This document shows positions 17,101-28,000 of a stretch of 48,580 bases of DNA, piece after piece; the stretch's first letter is position 1; the number at the start of each line of letters is the position of its first letter. The notes under the pieces were generated by a model. It was not told the DNA's origin, did no database searches, and worked only from the letters and a program-made list of their open reading frames with translations. Both the position numbers and the translations under genes were made by a program. The DNA is from a virus, in the IMG/VR virus record IMGVR_UViG_3300025853_000146, positions 1 to 48,580 of that record; one strand, given 5' to 3'.

Positions 17101-18828
17101 AAGGTATATAGAGAGATCAACAAGACATTTTCAGTTGATGAAATCCCAACCAGCGGAAATAGTATAGTAAACCTTGGGGGTGGAGACGTGTGGTACAAAA
17201 ACACACCGATAAGAGTTTCGGAGTATGATGCAACTCATATCATTGATGACACCCACAGCAACCTGGACATAGATGCTAGATTTAAAGCCAGGTTCCTAAA
17301 TGGCTACGACTATGAAAATCAATTCATAGAAAGCCAAGACGCCTCTCATTACTACAGCTCTCCAGCTAATTTCTTTGGCAGAAGCATAGCGGTAAACAAA
17401 GATGCAGCAACCAACAAGAGAAGACACTCTATTACATATAGCGACAGATTTAATAGTGATTCGCCTGTTCTTAGGCTGTCTGATTTTAACCTCAGTCTTG
17501 CAAACTACATGGATTTGTCGTTTAGGTATGGGCTAATTGACAAACTTATTGATGGAGGAGGACATATATTCTGCCTTCAGGATTCTAAGGTTTGCAAAAT
17601 ACCCATTGGTAAGAATGTGGTGAACTATACCGACGGTAGTCAAAACGTGACCATTTCTAAAAACGTAATGGGAGAGCCTGGATACTACATGGGGGATTAC
17701 GGTTCTTCTGGCAATAAAGGGTCTGTGGTTAGCGCTGAAGGAAAGGTATTCTTCTTGGATGTCAATGCAAGAAAGGTGTTTAGGCTGTCGAACGACGGGC
17801 TTACAGACATCTCCTCCAAGACAATAGACAGCTTCTTGGTTGGGGAGCTGGACAAGGTTCAGAGGTCTTTGTATGACGCTGGTGGTACAGCTCCAGACGG
17901 CGTGTTTCCAAGAATTGTTGGGGGCTGGGACCCTGACTACGGGCAATATCTCTTGACGGTGGGTGATTATTCTTATTACTCAGATAAGGCTTCAGGCTTA
18001 ATAAATGTTGATGGCTTTACCTTGGCTTATCAGGACTCCCTTAAGTCATGGGTATCTCAGTACAGCTTTGTTCCAGATTGCTATGGTAGAGTAGGAGATA
18101 ACTTGATTTCGGCAAAGCATGCCGTCAATACAAGTGACATTCTTTGGGCGCATGCTGATGAACTAATCAGGGAGGGAGTTATCATAGACACGATTCAGAG
18201 AGCTAACTATTACGGTACTCAAGAAGACAGCATAATCGAAGTAGTTGCTAACAAAGAACCATCAATGGTTAAGGTATTCGAGGCCATAGGTCTTGAAACT
18301 ACTTCTGACAACTTCGACGTTAGCTTCAGCACAAGCGATCAATCCTCCTCTCTGACTAAAGACGACTTTAACGAGAAGGAAAGAGGTAAGTACGCTGAGA
18401 TACCTAGGGACACAACTGTGAGTGCTGACAATGCAAATCAGATTGTTCTCGGTAAGGTCTTGTCTAACAGTGCTGGTGATGAAATCACGTTTGCGTCCAA
18501 CATCAACTTCCAGCCTATACCGAAAGGGGCTTCTGTGTATGTCAATGGGACCAACACATCAAAGACTGTAAACAAGGTCTCTGGTAGGAATAAGCTAAAG
18601 CTGAGTGCTGCCCACACGGTTGCCGCTAACGACGTTGTAAAAATTGTTCTAGATGCCGCCACGAATGGAGACCCACTTCGTGATTACTTTTGTAAGGTCA
18701 AGCTTACCAATCAGAATGATGCGGACACTAATGGCAAGTGGGAGCTTTACGGCATTAATTTAAACACGCAGAGGTCGAATCTCGGTCAGGAGGTTAGATT
18801 ACCTAAAAAAGTCAATAAGAAGAAATAA
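14167..18828 (+). CDS. Tail nozzle / stabilisation protein (very large)
   Basis: A 1553-aa, beta-rich protein rich in Asp, Asn, Ser and Tyr with no coiled coil, as in podovirus nozzle (tubular protein B / P22 gp10-like) proteins but about twice the usual length. Recognisable segments are the opening IIPFTLNKSSDERAVKSTEM, TIIYFTDGVNEPRKINVDRA near residue 140, RLFYGGYEEGYPN near 355, FGIVYYDERGRNGFVNELGSVYV near 655, and a late KSWVSQYSFVPDCYGRVG near 1295. The last two resemble beta-propeller-type blades common in these proteins. Residues about 810-880 hold a charged helical insert (ETAESLRAEIREIEEGERSG). It probably forms the tail tube end and fibre platform. Confidence 0.75.
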   Translation: MAIDKIIPFTLNKSSDERAVKSTEMTDALNVTVSTDEDGNGFVLKTAKGNVPISGTLPAAHRQRKVIGSVTDLDTDYVYFFVAHPGTGGSAILRCNYNRESPEYEEVYSEVTNILDLQVDSYVDADILRVDTNQAGTVQTIIYFTDGVNEPRKINVDRALSGILDSYSNDDIREFFSVCKTAPREEIVVYSATDDHTDKNSIYGKSFSFAYQYVYKDGEESALSNHSNPVVPDYLLNTVYDDGKPIHSENVIKVEVPHGGQEVDSVNIIFRDLESGVFYKAGNFSFSSNKPASQVDGRDFWDYDEGGTSPAVGVFHFYNSQAYPAMAEIDAFKMFDNVPQKSNAQTISNGRLFYGGYEEGYPNHSTNANFLVEYSDVKTLDYRINVTNKNLSAPGDYDIILDFSNCPQTLYKGESLSLDFSIDTNGQWSVYLDDPIVGTATPQPIDYLLNLIGGSDPDLDLGGTSDTALRFNSKVFKIKTSYEVTQSSISTPQAVVSMLNNIRFNSGQQSYGLRFDYNDSNPPVSGDETPAVSPVSDSIKIKKATISLGFTVGSYHTPSSSIPIRPYVTNVVVGQDLGDVLWYKSSLGQYVDYDLASQSYNLNNSGGVDDTMADYVDTISNSNDDYELGNSNKSLFSGDLERSKTWKAGVNHDFGIVYYDERGRNGFVNELGSVYVKHISEREKRGRAEIKLNLKGLTHPSWATDFGIVYGGNQDILDFKQYSVADGFSSYYYDASYSETQGEEHDNRIYVSLKSWSGSRVSYVGDKGVDYNYKFKQGDVLRILKYKDDSGNYVYPDNLEFKVVDFRHLREDIADETAESLRAEIREIEEGERSGFGDFVMNALNRITGGEEDPNSFIGGSEDQSEAINELIEELRINEYKRLRTHPISLRNPLIRGNYAPCKGHFLVLEDPGHAGWGAADRATNSNGGVAHVVPGDEYDSGSSPGHTADSAHFHPIINWSRHVVVEIYTPKIKAPSKKVYREINKTFSVDEIPTSGNSIVNLGGGDVWYKNTPIRVSEYDATHIIDDTHSNLDIDARFKARFLNGYDYENQFIESQDASHYYSSPANFFGRSIAVNKDAATNKRRHSITYSDRFNSDSPVLRLSDFNLSLANYMDLSFRYGLIDKLIDGGGHIFCLQDSKVCKIPIGKNVVNYTDGSQNVTISKNVMGEPGYYMGDYGSSGNKGSVVSAEGKVFFLDVNARKVFRLSNDGLTDISSKTIDSFLVGELDKVQRSLYDAGGTAPDGVFPRIVGGWDPDYGQYLLTVGDYSYYSDKASGLINVDGFTLAYQDSLKSWVSQYSFVPDCYGRVGDNLISAKHAVNTSDILWAHADELIREGVIIDTIQRANYYGTQEDSIIEVVANKEPSMVKVFEAIGLETTSDNFDVSFSTSDQSSSLTKDDFNEKERGKYAEIPRDTTVSADNANQIVLGKVLSNSAGDEITFASNINFQPIPKGASVYVNGTNTSKTVNKVSGRNKLKLSAAHTVAANDVVKIVLDAATNGDPLRDYFCKVKLTNQNDADTNGKWELYGINLNTQRSNLGQEVRLPKKVNKKK

Positions 18829-20006
18829 TGGATCCACTAACAATAGCTTATTTAGCAAAGACTGGTATTGACTTGGGGAGGGCTGTGTTCGGTGCCTCGC
18901 AAGCCAGAAAGGCCAGCGACCAACTCGAAGAAATTGAAAGAAAGGGTTTACCGCGCTTCCAAACCGCTCAAGAGTATTTTGACATGTATCAGAACGCTCA
19001 AAGAGACAGAGCTATGGAGGCTGAAATCAGCGAGTCTAGAGAAACCCTAGCTGCAAACCTAACAGCCCTGGAGAGAGCTGGTTCAAGGGCTTTGCTTGGT
19101 GGTACTCAAGCTCAGGCCGAGATTCAGAGAGAGACCGTAGCTCAAGCAGCGCAGAGGGGCTTCCAGAGAGAGCAAGCAGCTCTCGGTAAACTTGCGGCTG
19201 CACAGCAGAGAACCATGGATGCTAACATTACAGCAGAGCAAGCAGAGAGAACTAGAAAGCTGTTGGAAGCTCAGATGGGTTATCAGGCGGGCATGGAAAC
19301 AGCGATATCTGGATTACAAGGGGCTGCCGCTGCGGGTATCGGAGCTGCGGATGGACTTGGAGGTTCACCTGGAACCAAGTCAGCTGTTGAAGCCACCACT
19401 CAAGGCCCCGATATTGCTGGGATGACCCTTGATGATTCTGCGATCGTAGATATAGATCAGCCTGAAGATATTACAGTCGAAGACGTTATAGACGCTAGGG
19501 GTGTAAACTTTTCTGAAGCTTCAGCTTTTGGGGCTGATATAACTGGTAGGTCTTTGGGCTCCAGTGTAGCTGGATTTGGTCAAAACCCACTTGCTGTAGG
19601 TATGAGCCCTGAATACCTCAGAGATTTTAGAAACCCTGCTGACCTTGAAGCCATGGCGCTAGAAAACGATTTAAATGCGTTTAGTGCATTTACAACAAAG
19701 CCAGGGCTAAACGCACCTATCGTTCTTCCCTACACGCCTGAAACAGATTTTAGGTTGTTTCAAGGCGTATACAGGGAGCAGGGCGGCTCTGTAAAGCTAA
19801 AGGGTGAGTTTGATCACAGCACAAACCCTAAGTACGTATACGACAAGAACGGAAACGTAGAGGCAGAGATGACTGGTGATGAGACACTCGTGTTCAACCC
19901 TAAACAACGACGATTCCTCAAGAAGGTTTTGAAGGACCTCATGAGTAAAGGAAAAGCAACAGCAAACAAAGCTGAAGCCAACAAGACTTTTAAAGCATTT
20001 AAGTAA
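18828..20006 (+). CDS. Internal virion protein B-like (gp14-like) protein
   Basis: A 392-aa protein. Residues about 25-170 form long Ala/Gln/Glu-rich helices (RAMEAEISESRETLAANLTALERAGS, ETVAQAAQRGFQREQAALGKLAAAQQ), then a Gly/Ala-rich turn (GLQGAAAAGIGAADGLGG), then a less ordered part with EQGGSVKLKGEFDHSTNPKYV and a basic C-terminus. This build and position after the nozzle match the first ejection protein of T7-like and crAss-like podoviruses, which leaves the capsid and forms part of the trans-envelope channel. The start overlaps the upstream stop as TAATG. Confidence 0.7.
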   Translation: MDPLTIAYLAKTGIDLGRAVFGASQARKASDQLEEIERKGLPRFQTAQEYFDMYQNAQRDRAMEAEISESRETLAANLTALERAGSRALLGGTQAQAEIQRETVAQAAQRGFQREQAALGKLAAAQQRTMDANITAEQAERTRKLLEAQMGYQAGMETAISGLQGAAAAGIGAADGLGGSPGTKSAVEATTQGPDIAGMTLDDSAIVDIDQPEDITVEDVIDARGVNFSEASAFGADITGRSLGSSVAGFGQNPLAVGMSPEYLRDFRNPADLEAMALENDLNAFSAFTTKPGLNAPIVLPYTPETDFRLFQGVYREQGGSVKLKGEFDHSTNPKYVYDKNGNVEAEMTGDETLVFNPKQRRFLKKVLKDLMSKGKATANKAEANKTFKAFK

Positions 20007-22018
20007 TGGCATTATTAAGATCGGGAATAGGAGCAACTACAGCTGATCCGCTGGGCGGAGTCATTACCAAGCTTGAGACAGAGAAGAAGGCTAACGAAGC
20101 CCAGCAAGACCTGTTCGCTACAAATGCCAACAAGATGGCGGCTAGCGCAGCGGGTCTGGACGACAGGTCAAGACAGGTGGCCCAGACATATGCTGAGGCC
20201 GTGGAAGGCATGATGGACCAGTATGCCCAGAACCCTAGTTCGGACCTCAAGAGGAAGATTGACAACACTATGCAGATGGCTAATCAGTACATTACTGCCG
20301 CCTCAGCAAAAAATACAGCTTACCTTGATGCTGCCAGGAAGGTTTCAGAGAATCCATTGGATTACGATATAACTGGCGATGAAGCCATGGCTAAGTACAA
20401 CGAGTACACCTCTGCTTATTCGAATACATACTTCGACCCAAGCTCTATGCAGGTTATGGTCATGGGCGCAGAAGGCCAGTATATGCCAGCCTTCCAGGAC
20501 CCAACATTTTCTGGGGAAAACCCTCTATTCTTTCGAAAGAAAGGGCAGATGGAGAAGATTAAAGGTCTTGACGACTGGGCTACAGCCAATGAAGCTATCT
20601 TTGATTTACAGTCGCCAGACCTCGAAAAGCAAGTAAAAGACTCTGTTATCGCTGGTACGCGAGGAGATGCAGTGTGGGAGCAGACGATTGCTATGCACTG
20701 GCTCCAGGACAAAGGGGAGAAGCTCGCCACGTTCTCGGAAACAGCCTTGACAGCAAGGGTAGCACAAGTCATCAACAGTCCAGAGGAATTCCAAGAGGCT
20801 GTTAATTGGTTTGCCGATCAGCAGGTATCTCAAGTGAGAAGCTCAAAAGAAAGAAAGGTTGCTGCTTCTTTAGCCGCCGCTGAGAAAGCAGAAAGAGATG
20901 CGCTATCTAAGGCTTTTGCTGGTGTGTTTACCCCAGAGGATATGCCTTCAGGCATCAGAGTGGATAAAGCAGCCCCAGGAGTCGAAGAACAGACTCTCGG
21001 CATGGCGGTGTCCTTTGAGGATAGAGCTAACTTAGTTGGTCCTGCTGGAGCTGTAGACGACTTGCTGGGCAATCTAGAAGAGTTTTCAAAGTACTACGGA
21101 GAAGAACGAGCCAGAAAAGAAATGGGCCTTGAGCCTGGCGAACCGAATGAAAAACTTAACATTCTCAAAGAAGAGGCTTTGAACTCTACACTTGGGTTTA
21201 GGTCGCTGATGAGGTTGAAGGACGACGTTGTATTTGGGGAGAACGATGAGCTTGCTATCACAGCGGTAAATATCGGGAGTGACGGAAAGCTTTACGCCTC
21301 TGTAGAAGAGCTCGACGAAGAAGAAGAGACAATCAGTCGAACTACTCGTATCTACGAGGCTAATTCTGACGAATACGAGACTTTAAGGATGCAACTGGGG
21401 GATGAGGTCATGTCCGCCCTTGCAAAGCGTTCATTCGCCTCTAGTGAAGAGTCTAGAGCCAGAGCAGTCAAAACTCGATGGGAGAGAGCTAGAGCAAAGG
21501 AGTCTGGACAGCAAGTCGTCGAAGAAGATAACAAGCAACAAGACGGAGTAAAGCCCATACCCAAGAAAAATGAAGAGGGAGAGACCATTAAGTCCAAGGA
21601 GGAAAGAGACTATCTAGAGTATCTGCAAGGACTAGGAACTTCTGGAGTTATAAATATAGGTAGAGTTCAGGTTCCTCGGCCAGGGTTCTTGAAAGACGAT
21701 ATGCAATCATTTGCTGACAACCTAATGAAGGTGGATGATCTCCAGGAGCAGTATAGACTTATCAATAAAGAGATTGTTAGGGCCACAAGGGAAAGAATGG
21801 AGGAGCAGAATCAACCAAGTTATAAGGTCAATCAGAACAGGCTAAAAAGCCTTAACTCCTATGAAGACAAACTGAGAGAGCTCAGAGAAAGAATACTCTT
21901 GGTTGAGGGCGTAGAAGAAACGTTTGTTGAGGGTTTGCCCCCAGGGGTTCAGGAGGCACAAAGGCAAGGCAGGGAGGTATCACTCGACGAAGAAGGCAAC
22001 GTGAATATAGGGACCTGA
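20006..22018 (+). CDS. Internal virion protein C-like (gp15-like) protein
   Basis: A 670-aa, mostly helical, charged protein (KLETEKKANEAQQDLF, NEEGETIKSKEERDYLEYLQGLG, EQYRLINKEIVRATRERMEEQ). There is no signal peptide or membrane helix. Its place as the second of three large genes after the nozzle suggests an ejection protein that travels into the host with the DNA. The assignment rests on gene order and size, not on a specific motif. Starts in TAATG; followed by its neighbour's promoter box 20 nt later. Confidence 0.65.
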   Translation: MALLRSGIGATTADPLGGVITKLETEKKANEAQQDLFATNANKMAASAAGLDDRSRQVAQTYAEAVEGMMDQYAQNPSSDLKRKIDNTMQMANQYITAASAKNTAYLDAARKVSENPLDYDITGDEAMAKYNEYTSAYSNTYFDPSSMQVMVMGAEGQYMPAFQDPTFSGENPLFFRKKGQMEKIKGLDDWATANEAIFDLQSPDLEKQVKDSVIAGTRGDAVWEQTIAMHWLQDKGEKLATFSETALTARVAQVINSPEEFQEAVNWFADQQVSQVRSSKERKVAASLAAAEKAERDALSKAFAGVFTPEDMPSGIRVDKAAPGVEEQTLGMAVSFEDRANLVGPAGAVDDLLGNLEEFSKYYGEERARKEMGLEPGEPNEKLNILKEEALNSTLGFRSLMRLKDDVVFGENDELAITAVNIGSDGKLYASVEELDEEEETISRTTRIYEANSDEYETLRMQLGDEVMSALAKRSFASSEESRARAVKTRWERARAKESGQQVVEEDNKQQDGVKPIPKKNEEGETIKSKEERDYLEYLQGLGTSGVINIGRVQVPRPGFLKDDMQSFADNLMKVDDLQEQYRLINKEIVRATRERMEEQNQPSYKVNQNRLKSLNSYEDKLRELRERILLVEGVEETFVEGLPPGVQEAQRQGREVSLDEEGNVNIGT

Positions 22019-22038
22019 CCCTTCAGTAGCGAATTGAT

Positions 22039-22046
22039 TATATTTG
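22039..22046 (+). promoter_or_regulatory. -7 box 4 nt before a start codon (possible leaderless mRNA)
   Basis: TATATTTG, then CTTT, then the ATG at 22051. The spacing is identical to 6574 and 12651. It would allow separate transcription of the giant virion gene and the lysis module. Confidence 0.5.
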
Positions 22047-22050
22047 CTTT

Positions 22051-25000
22051 ATGAATGGAAAGGATTCAAACTACTACGCTAGATACGCTCAACAAAGGGG
22101 TTTAAACGCTAGTCAAGCCTCAAACTTGTTTAATCTGTTGGGATTAGACAAGGAGACATCAACGAAAGCGTTGATGACGATTAATGACAGTGGGTTTGAA
22201 GCCGTTGTTACTCAGGACCAGGCTGCTGCTCCAGCTGAGCCAGAAAAGGAGAAGACGCTTTTAGATTATGGTGAAGAAATCAATAATCTAATAGGCGATG
22301 AGAGGTTCGGGAAGATATTCGACGATACCAACAGGGCGGCACTCAACAACCTGCTGATCGAAAACGATGTAAATCCTCGTGATTTTTTCGCGGCAGACCC
22401 CGAAGCTGATCTTCTCAGCGCCATGGAAGCCACTAACTTCCTTGGGTATTCAGACAAGCTAAAGCTGTACAAAGACCCCTCTACGTTTTCTCTTGAGGAG
22501 AATAAAAATAAAGCGATAGATGATCTGAACAAAGAGTACACGAACAGATTTAACAACGCATACTTCTATCCAGACCTAGGCGGAGAGCTAAATCAGATAG
22601 TTCCTGATTATATCAAGAACGACCCTGAAAAAATGGCTCAATTTGAAGAGGCTTTCTATCTCGACCGTGGTTTAAGATTTGACTTTGATGAAAGCGGAGG
22701 TATTGGAGACGTGTACACCGACAACCCCTTGGCTAATGCTGGGAGATACCTCGGTAGAAAGGGGGCAAACCTCGCGGTCGCCGTCATGGATGACTTTGTT
22801 TTCAGCCTGTCAAACACGATTTATGACCTTGCTGGAGGCAATTTAGCAGAGGAGGATGAACAGTTCATCGAAGACCAAAAAGAAGACAGGGTAAGGACGG
22901 CAACTGAGGCGGCTGCTGGCATATCTCCAGAAAATGAGAAAGAGCTATTTTGGGCTGCATTTACTAGCCCAGAGGCAAGGAGAGAGTGGGTGAGAGCGCA
23001 AAAAAACGTCAGCAATATAGACATGCAGGCGATGCTTGATCGTAGCGCTCTAAACAATGATCTGCCCGCAGTTCTGAATACCAGCCTTGATATGCTGATT
23101 GACTCAGCCCCTTTGTTGCTGGACTTGGCTATCGGCTCTAAAGGCGGTGCATTCTTAGCTAAAACCGCAGGAATTAAAGCGGCAGGCAAGTACGGAGTGA
23201 GAGCAAAGAGATTTATTGACCCTAAAACCAACAAGTTCATATCTACCGCAGAGGTTTTGAAGATGAAGAAGAACGCTCAGGCGGCGAACTTCTGGATTAA
23301 AAACACTGGAACGCTTGCTTTTGCCGATGTGTTGGTTGCTGGTCAGATGCACTCAGACAACGTAGGGCAAGACTGGTACGATAACCTTTCAGCAACGGAA
23401 AGGGCCTGGTATCTTTCACAACAGTCTACCGCTGAATTGTTGCCAGCCATGGTTCTTGGTCGGATACTTGGAAGAGGCGCGAAAGCCTCTGACATGACTC
23501 ATGGTATATTTAAACTTCAGAAAAACGCTGTAGAGGAATGGTCTAAGCACACTTTAAAATCAACGTTTTTAGGGATTACGGAGGAGGCTGCCACAGAGGG
23601 TGTTACGGGCGCTTTACAGTACTGGAGTGAGATTCAGGCAAGACAAGCTGGCGGTGACGATACAGCTGTGTTTGATCAGAACGAAATGCTCAGAAGGGCA
23701 TACGAAGGATTTAAGGCTGGTGTTGCACTTGGTGGTTTCTCTGGTCTTACTTCTGGCGCCCTTGGTGGTGGAGTTCAAGCTGCTCTTGCTGTAAACAGCA
23801 GAAACGTAGTAGCTCAAAAGAAAAAAGTCGCTGAGCTTGCTAAGCAAGTCCAAGAAGCTAAAACAAAACAGGAAAAAGAAAACCTTCTCGCAAGGCTAGA
23901 AGAAGAAGTAAAGAAGACTTCTGGGGCTAACTCAGCTATAGCCAGAGTGTACAACGCTATCGCTCAAGCCGATCCAGAGGCATTTGATGAGATTGCAAGG
24001 ACCCAAGGTCTTATCAACTTGAGGGTAATGCAGCACAAGACCTCAAATGATCCAGAGTTTCAGGGGTCTATTTTTGAAGAGATTAAAACCCTTGTAGACA
24101 AGAAGATTCAACTTGAAGATCAAGCTGCAAAAGCAGCAGGGTTTGATTCATTCGAGGGGGCTTACGGTGCTGAGGTAGAAGCTATCGCTAAGGCTAGAAA
24201 TGAAAAGGCTGCTGTATGGAAAGATAAGAGAGATACAGACCCAGAGGTGGTTGCTCAGAAAGAACTGGAAGGTAAACTTAGAGCCCAAAAAGCCTCTCTT
24301 GAGGCGGCTGAAGCTGTTAACTCGCCTGAACAGAACAAAGACGATGATGCACAGGATCAACAAGGAGAGGTTGAAGGGGATGTGCAAGCACGAAGAGAAG
24401 CTGCTGAAGACAACAGCCTTGAGGGAGATGCAGACAATCAGTTCGCTCCATCTATCGACGAGGATGCAGATGTAGACGACAGAGTAAAGAGCAAGTACAG
24501 AGATGTAATTGGCACCGTAAACAACCTGATGAGAGGCTTCAAAAGGTTTGGGATCAAGGTTGTGCTTCACAAGACATCTGACAGCTATTTGAAGGCTACT
24601 GGGAAGACAGGAAGAGGCGTATTCTTTAGAGATAAGTCAACCAAGACCATTCATATGGATCTTGAAAAGATGGCTACTGGGGCAGAAGCTGAGGACCTGG
24701 AGGGTGTTTACGATACGCCTACTCACGAGTTTCTGCACCTGGCGTTTACCACTGCTGACGTAGCCACTTTGAAGCGCTACAAGGCTGAGCTGCTTGGACT
24801 GGCTAGAAGGGTTGGGCTAGAAACAGAGGCTAAAAAGATATTTGCTGCTGTAGAGGCAACTTACGAAGGAAAGCCTGAAGGCGACATGATAAACGAACAG
24901 CTTACCAACGCCCTTGAGCGCCTGATCAACGCCTTGCCCGAAGCTAAAAAACCAGGTTTTATAGAGGGGGCTTTGAGAGCCTTCCTCCGCGTGTTTGGTT

Positions 25001-28000
25001 TGGAGAAGGCCATCATGGGTGAGCAGATTACACCTACCGATTTCCTCAACTTCATCAAAGAGTTTAAGCAGGCTAGAGATGAGGGGGCCGAGTTTAAGAG
25101 AGAGGAAATACCAGTGGAGGGAGCGGCAGAAACAGAATCTAGAGACCTTGGCATGCGCAAGCCATCTAGAGCATACCCAGACCTCATCAACAAGGTGGTT
25201 AACTACAGGGTTTACTACTTGGATAAGATGGGGGGACAACAGTCTTATCAGACCAACGGTTTGCGTTTCAATGACTACTGGCATTTCAGAAACTGGTACC
25301 TGAAAGAGACGGGTAACGGCAAGATGGCTAACAACATCGGTCAATTCACGTATACGGGTGATGACGGTACTATCAAGAAGATTAATCCACCGAAGCCAAA
25401 GCGCGACAGAGAAACAGGTGAGATCATTGATATGGAGCCACGTCTGAGAACTCCTCAGCAGAGAAAGATGGATAAGGCCGAAGCCTCTATGGACCGTAGG
25501 AAGAGGTATCTCAGGTATGTAGACATAAGAAAGAACGCAGGTGCCGCTTTGAAGTTTGCTGTGGGCAAGATTCGCAAAATTGAAAAAACAGGGGAGCTTG
25601 CATTCTACAACGAGAATATGCTTTTGGAGCAAGACTCGCAGTCTGAATTACCTGTAGTTTATAGCGAGACATTCTTCACTGATGGCTTGAATGTGGATGA
25701 GCTCGATCAGTTAGGGAGAGACTTCGGGGACAACCTTGAGTTCTTGATTCCAACAACTCAAGAAGCTGACTTAGCTTTCACCGTGAGGAACAATGGTGAC
25801 GGTACGGTTACTATTGATGCACACTCAGACGTAGCTACCGACGCTCAAACAGACACTGTTCAGTCGGTAGAGGTTCCCTCTGACACACAATCTTTGGAGA
25901 GCGTGGATCTTGAGTCAGATGATTTAATCTTTGATGCTAGCGCTTTCGCCAAAAGAGAGCTGCCAACCATCAGACTTATTGATATGATCGGTAAGTTTTT
26001 GTCTGTTGTGGGGTATGACGGGACAAACTATGAGGGGGAGTCTGGTATTTATCAAGACACGCCTCTTGGCTACTTGCTTAGTTTCTCCACAGAAGAAAAA
26101 GCTGAACAGGGGCTTGATGAGCTCAGACAGAGAGCTATTGATGACTACAACAAAAGAAGAAAGGAAGGAGACGATTCATTGAAGGGAACCATCTTCGTAG
26201 CCCCTGTTGTTATGGGAGAGGACTCAATGTTGAGTAACAAAAGAGTTTGCCAGGAGGTTATTAAGCTGATAGAGGAAAGCGACCTTACAGATAGTGAAGT
26301 TGTTGAGATTTTTAACTCTTTATTGAAAGATCCCAAAAAGCAACCAAGACTAAAAACATTGTTGATTGCCGCACAGCTAAAAGGTCTTGGTGTAAAACGA
26401 CCTGAAGGGTTTAAAAACGTTACAATAGGTGTGAAGTCAGGCAGAGTAGCCAATAGATTTGCGGTGCCTCAAACTAAGGCTGCATTTATAGAAACGCTTA
26501 AAAGAGCCAATAACACCGAGTCCATGACCACCCGAAACAGTGTGTTTAGTTTTGTTACAGGCACTGCATTCGGTTCGAAAAGCATAAATCAACTTAATTC
26601 AATAAGGGACCTTAAGCAATCAGACCTTGCAAAAGAAGGGTTGGTAGGCACAATGCCTTTGATTAAGGAGTACTCATACGAACTAGTAATACTAGATGGG
26701 GACTTAGAGCTTGATGGAGTTGATATTGAAGTCCTTCCCTCTAGGAAAGATTTGGCTTTCCCCGCTGGACTTAAAGTAAAGGAGGGCTCTATAAAGGAAT
26801 TTCAGCCAGAAAAAAGACTGACCTGGCTTGATTTGCTGAGCGCTTTTAAAAGGAAGGGGGCGAAAAAAGGCAAAAACATTGGGCAGGAGGTTTCAGCAGC
26901 TGAAAAAGCTTTACAAAAAGCAAGGGACGCTGTTAAGAGTGCAAGAATAAGTGATTCATCTAGGCAAAAAGTTGAAGCTTTGTATTCTTCTATTTTGGAA
27001 AACAGAAAAGGAAACCTTTTAACAGAAAGAGATGAAGTGCAACTCATTAATAATGAGAATCTAAACAAATCAGAAGAAGCCTATTTAAAGAGGTTAACAA
27101 AAAGAGACGCTGCAAAGAAAGAAAGAGACAGCATTAGGAGCGCCGTGAAAGCTTCTGAAAGAAGTTTGCTGGGGGCTGAAGTAACCAGAAACGTAGGTAC
27201 TCAAGAGTCAATAGACCTCGCGTTACCTAAAGACCCTTCTACGGACCTTCCGTTTGAACCAAATAACCTGAACGCTTTCCAAGCATTCATGGCCCGTGTA
27301 GACCAGTTGTTCGCTAACAAGTACGCCAACGTATTCAGTTTGCAAAGAGCTATCGAGGGGGCGAAGAAAGCTGTTGTAGATATCTCTCAGGACTTCATCA
27401 ATGCAGAGACGTTGATGTACGGTAAGACGGCTAACGACCTTGAGAAGCTGGACGAGAAGGTGAAGGTCATCTCTCAGGAGATGAAGGATGCTGGCCTGAT
27501 CGGTGAGGATGTATCGCAGTTCTTGATTGCTCGACACGCAGAAGAACGTAACGCCTTGATTGCAGAGCGTACCGATGGGGAGACCTTGAGTGGTAGTGGT
27601 ATGAGCAACGAGAGAGCCCAGGAAGTAATGGACAGCTTTAGTCCAGAGAAGAAAGCTGCTCTCGAATCTATCGCTAAGAAGGTAGATGCCATCACCAAGG
27701 ACACCCGACAGACTATGGTCAAGTTCGGACTGGAGAGTCAAGAGACTATCGACGCATTCGAAGCGATGTTCGATAACTACGTCCCTCTTGGAGGTCTGTC
27801 AGCTGACGAGATGAGCGCGGACACGTCGCTATACCCAACGGGTGGAGCAGGCATGAGCATCTACGGTGACACTACACGTAGAGCTAGAGGTCGTGCCAGT
27901 GAAGCCAATAACGTGCTGGCTCAGGCTATCGCACAGAACGCAGCGGTTCACGCCAAGGCACGTAAGAACGAAGCACTATCATCACTTTATAATCTCGTCG

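Noticed and set aside
24817-25632. 271-aa open frame antisense to the giant virion gene
   Set aside because: A shadow of the sense gene; low-complexity translation and no promoter or neighbours on that strand.
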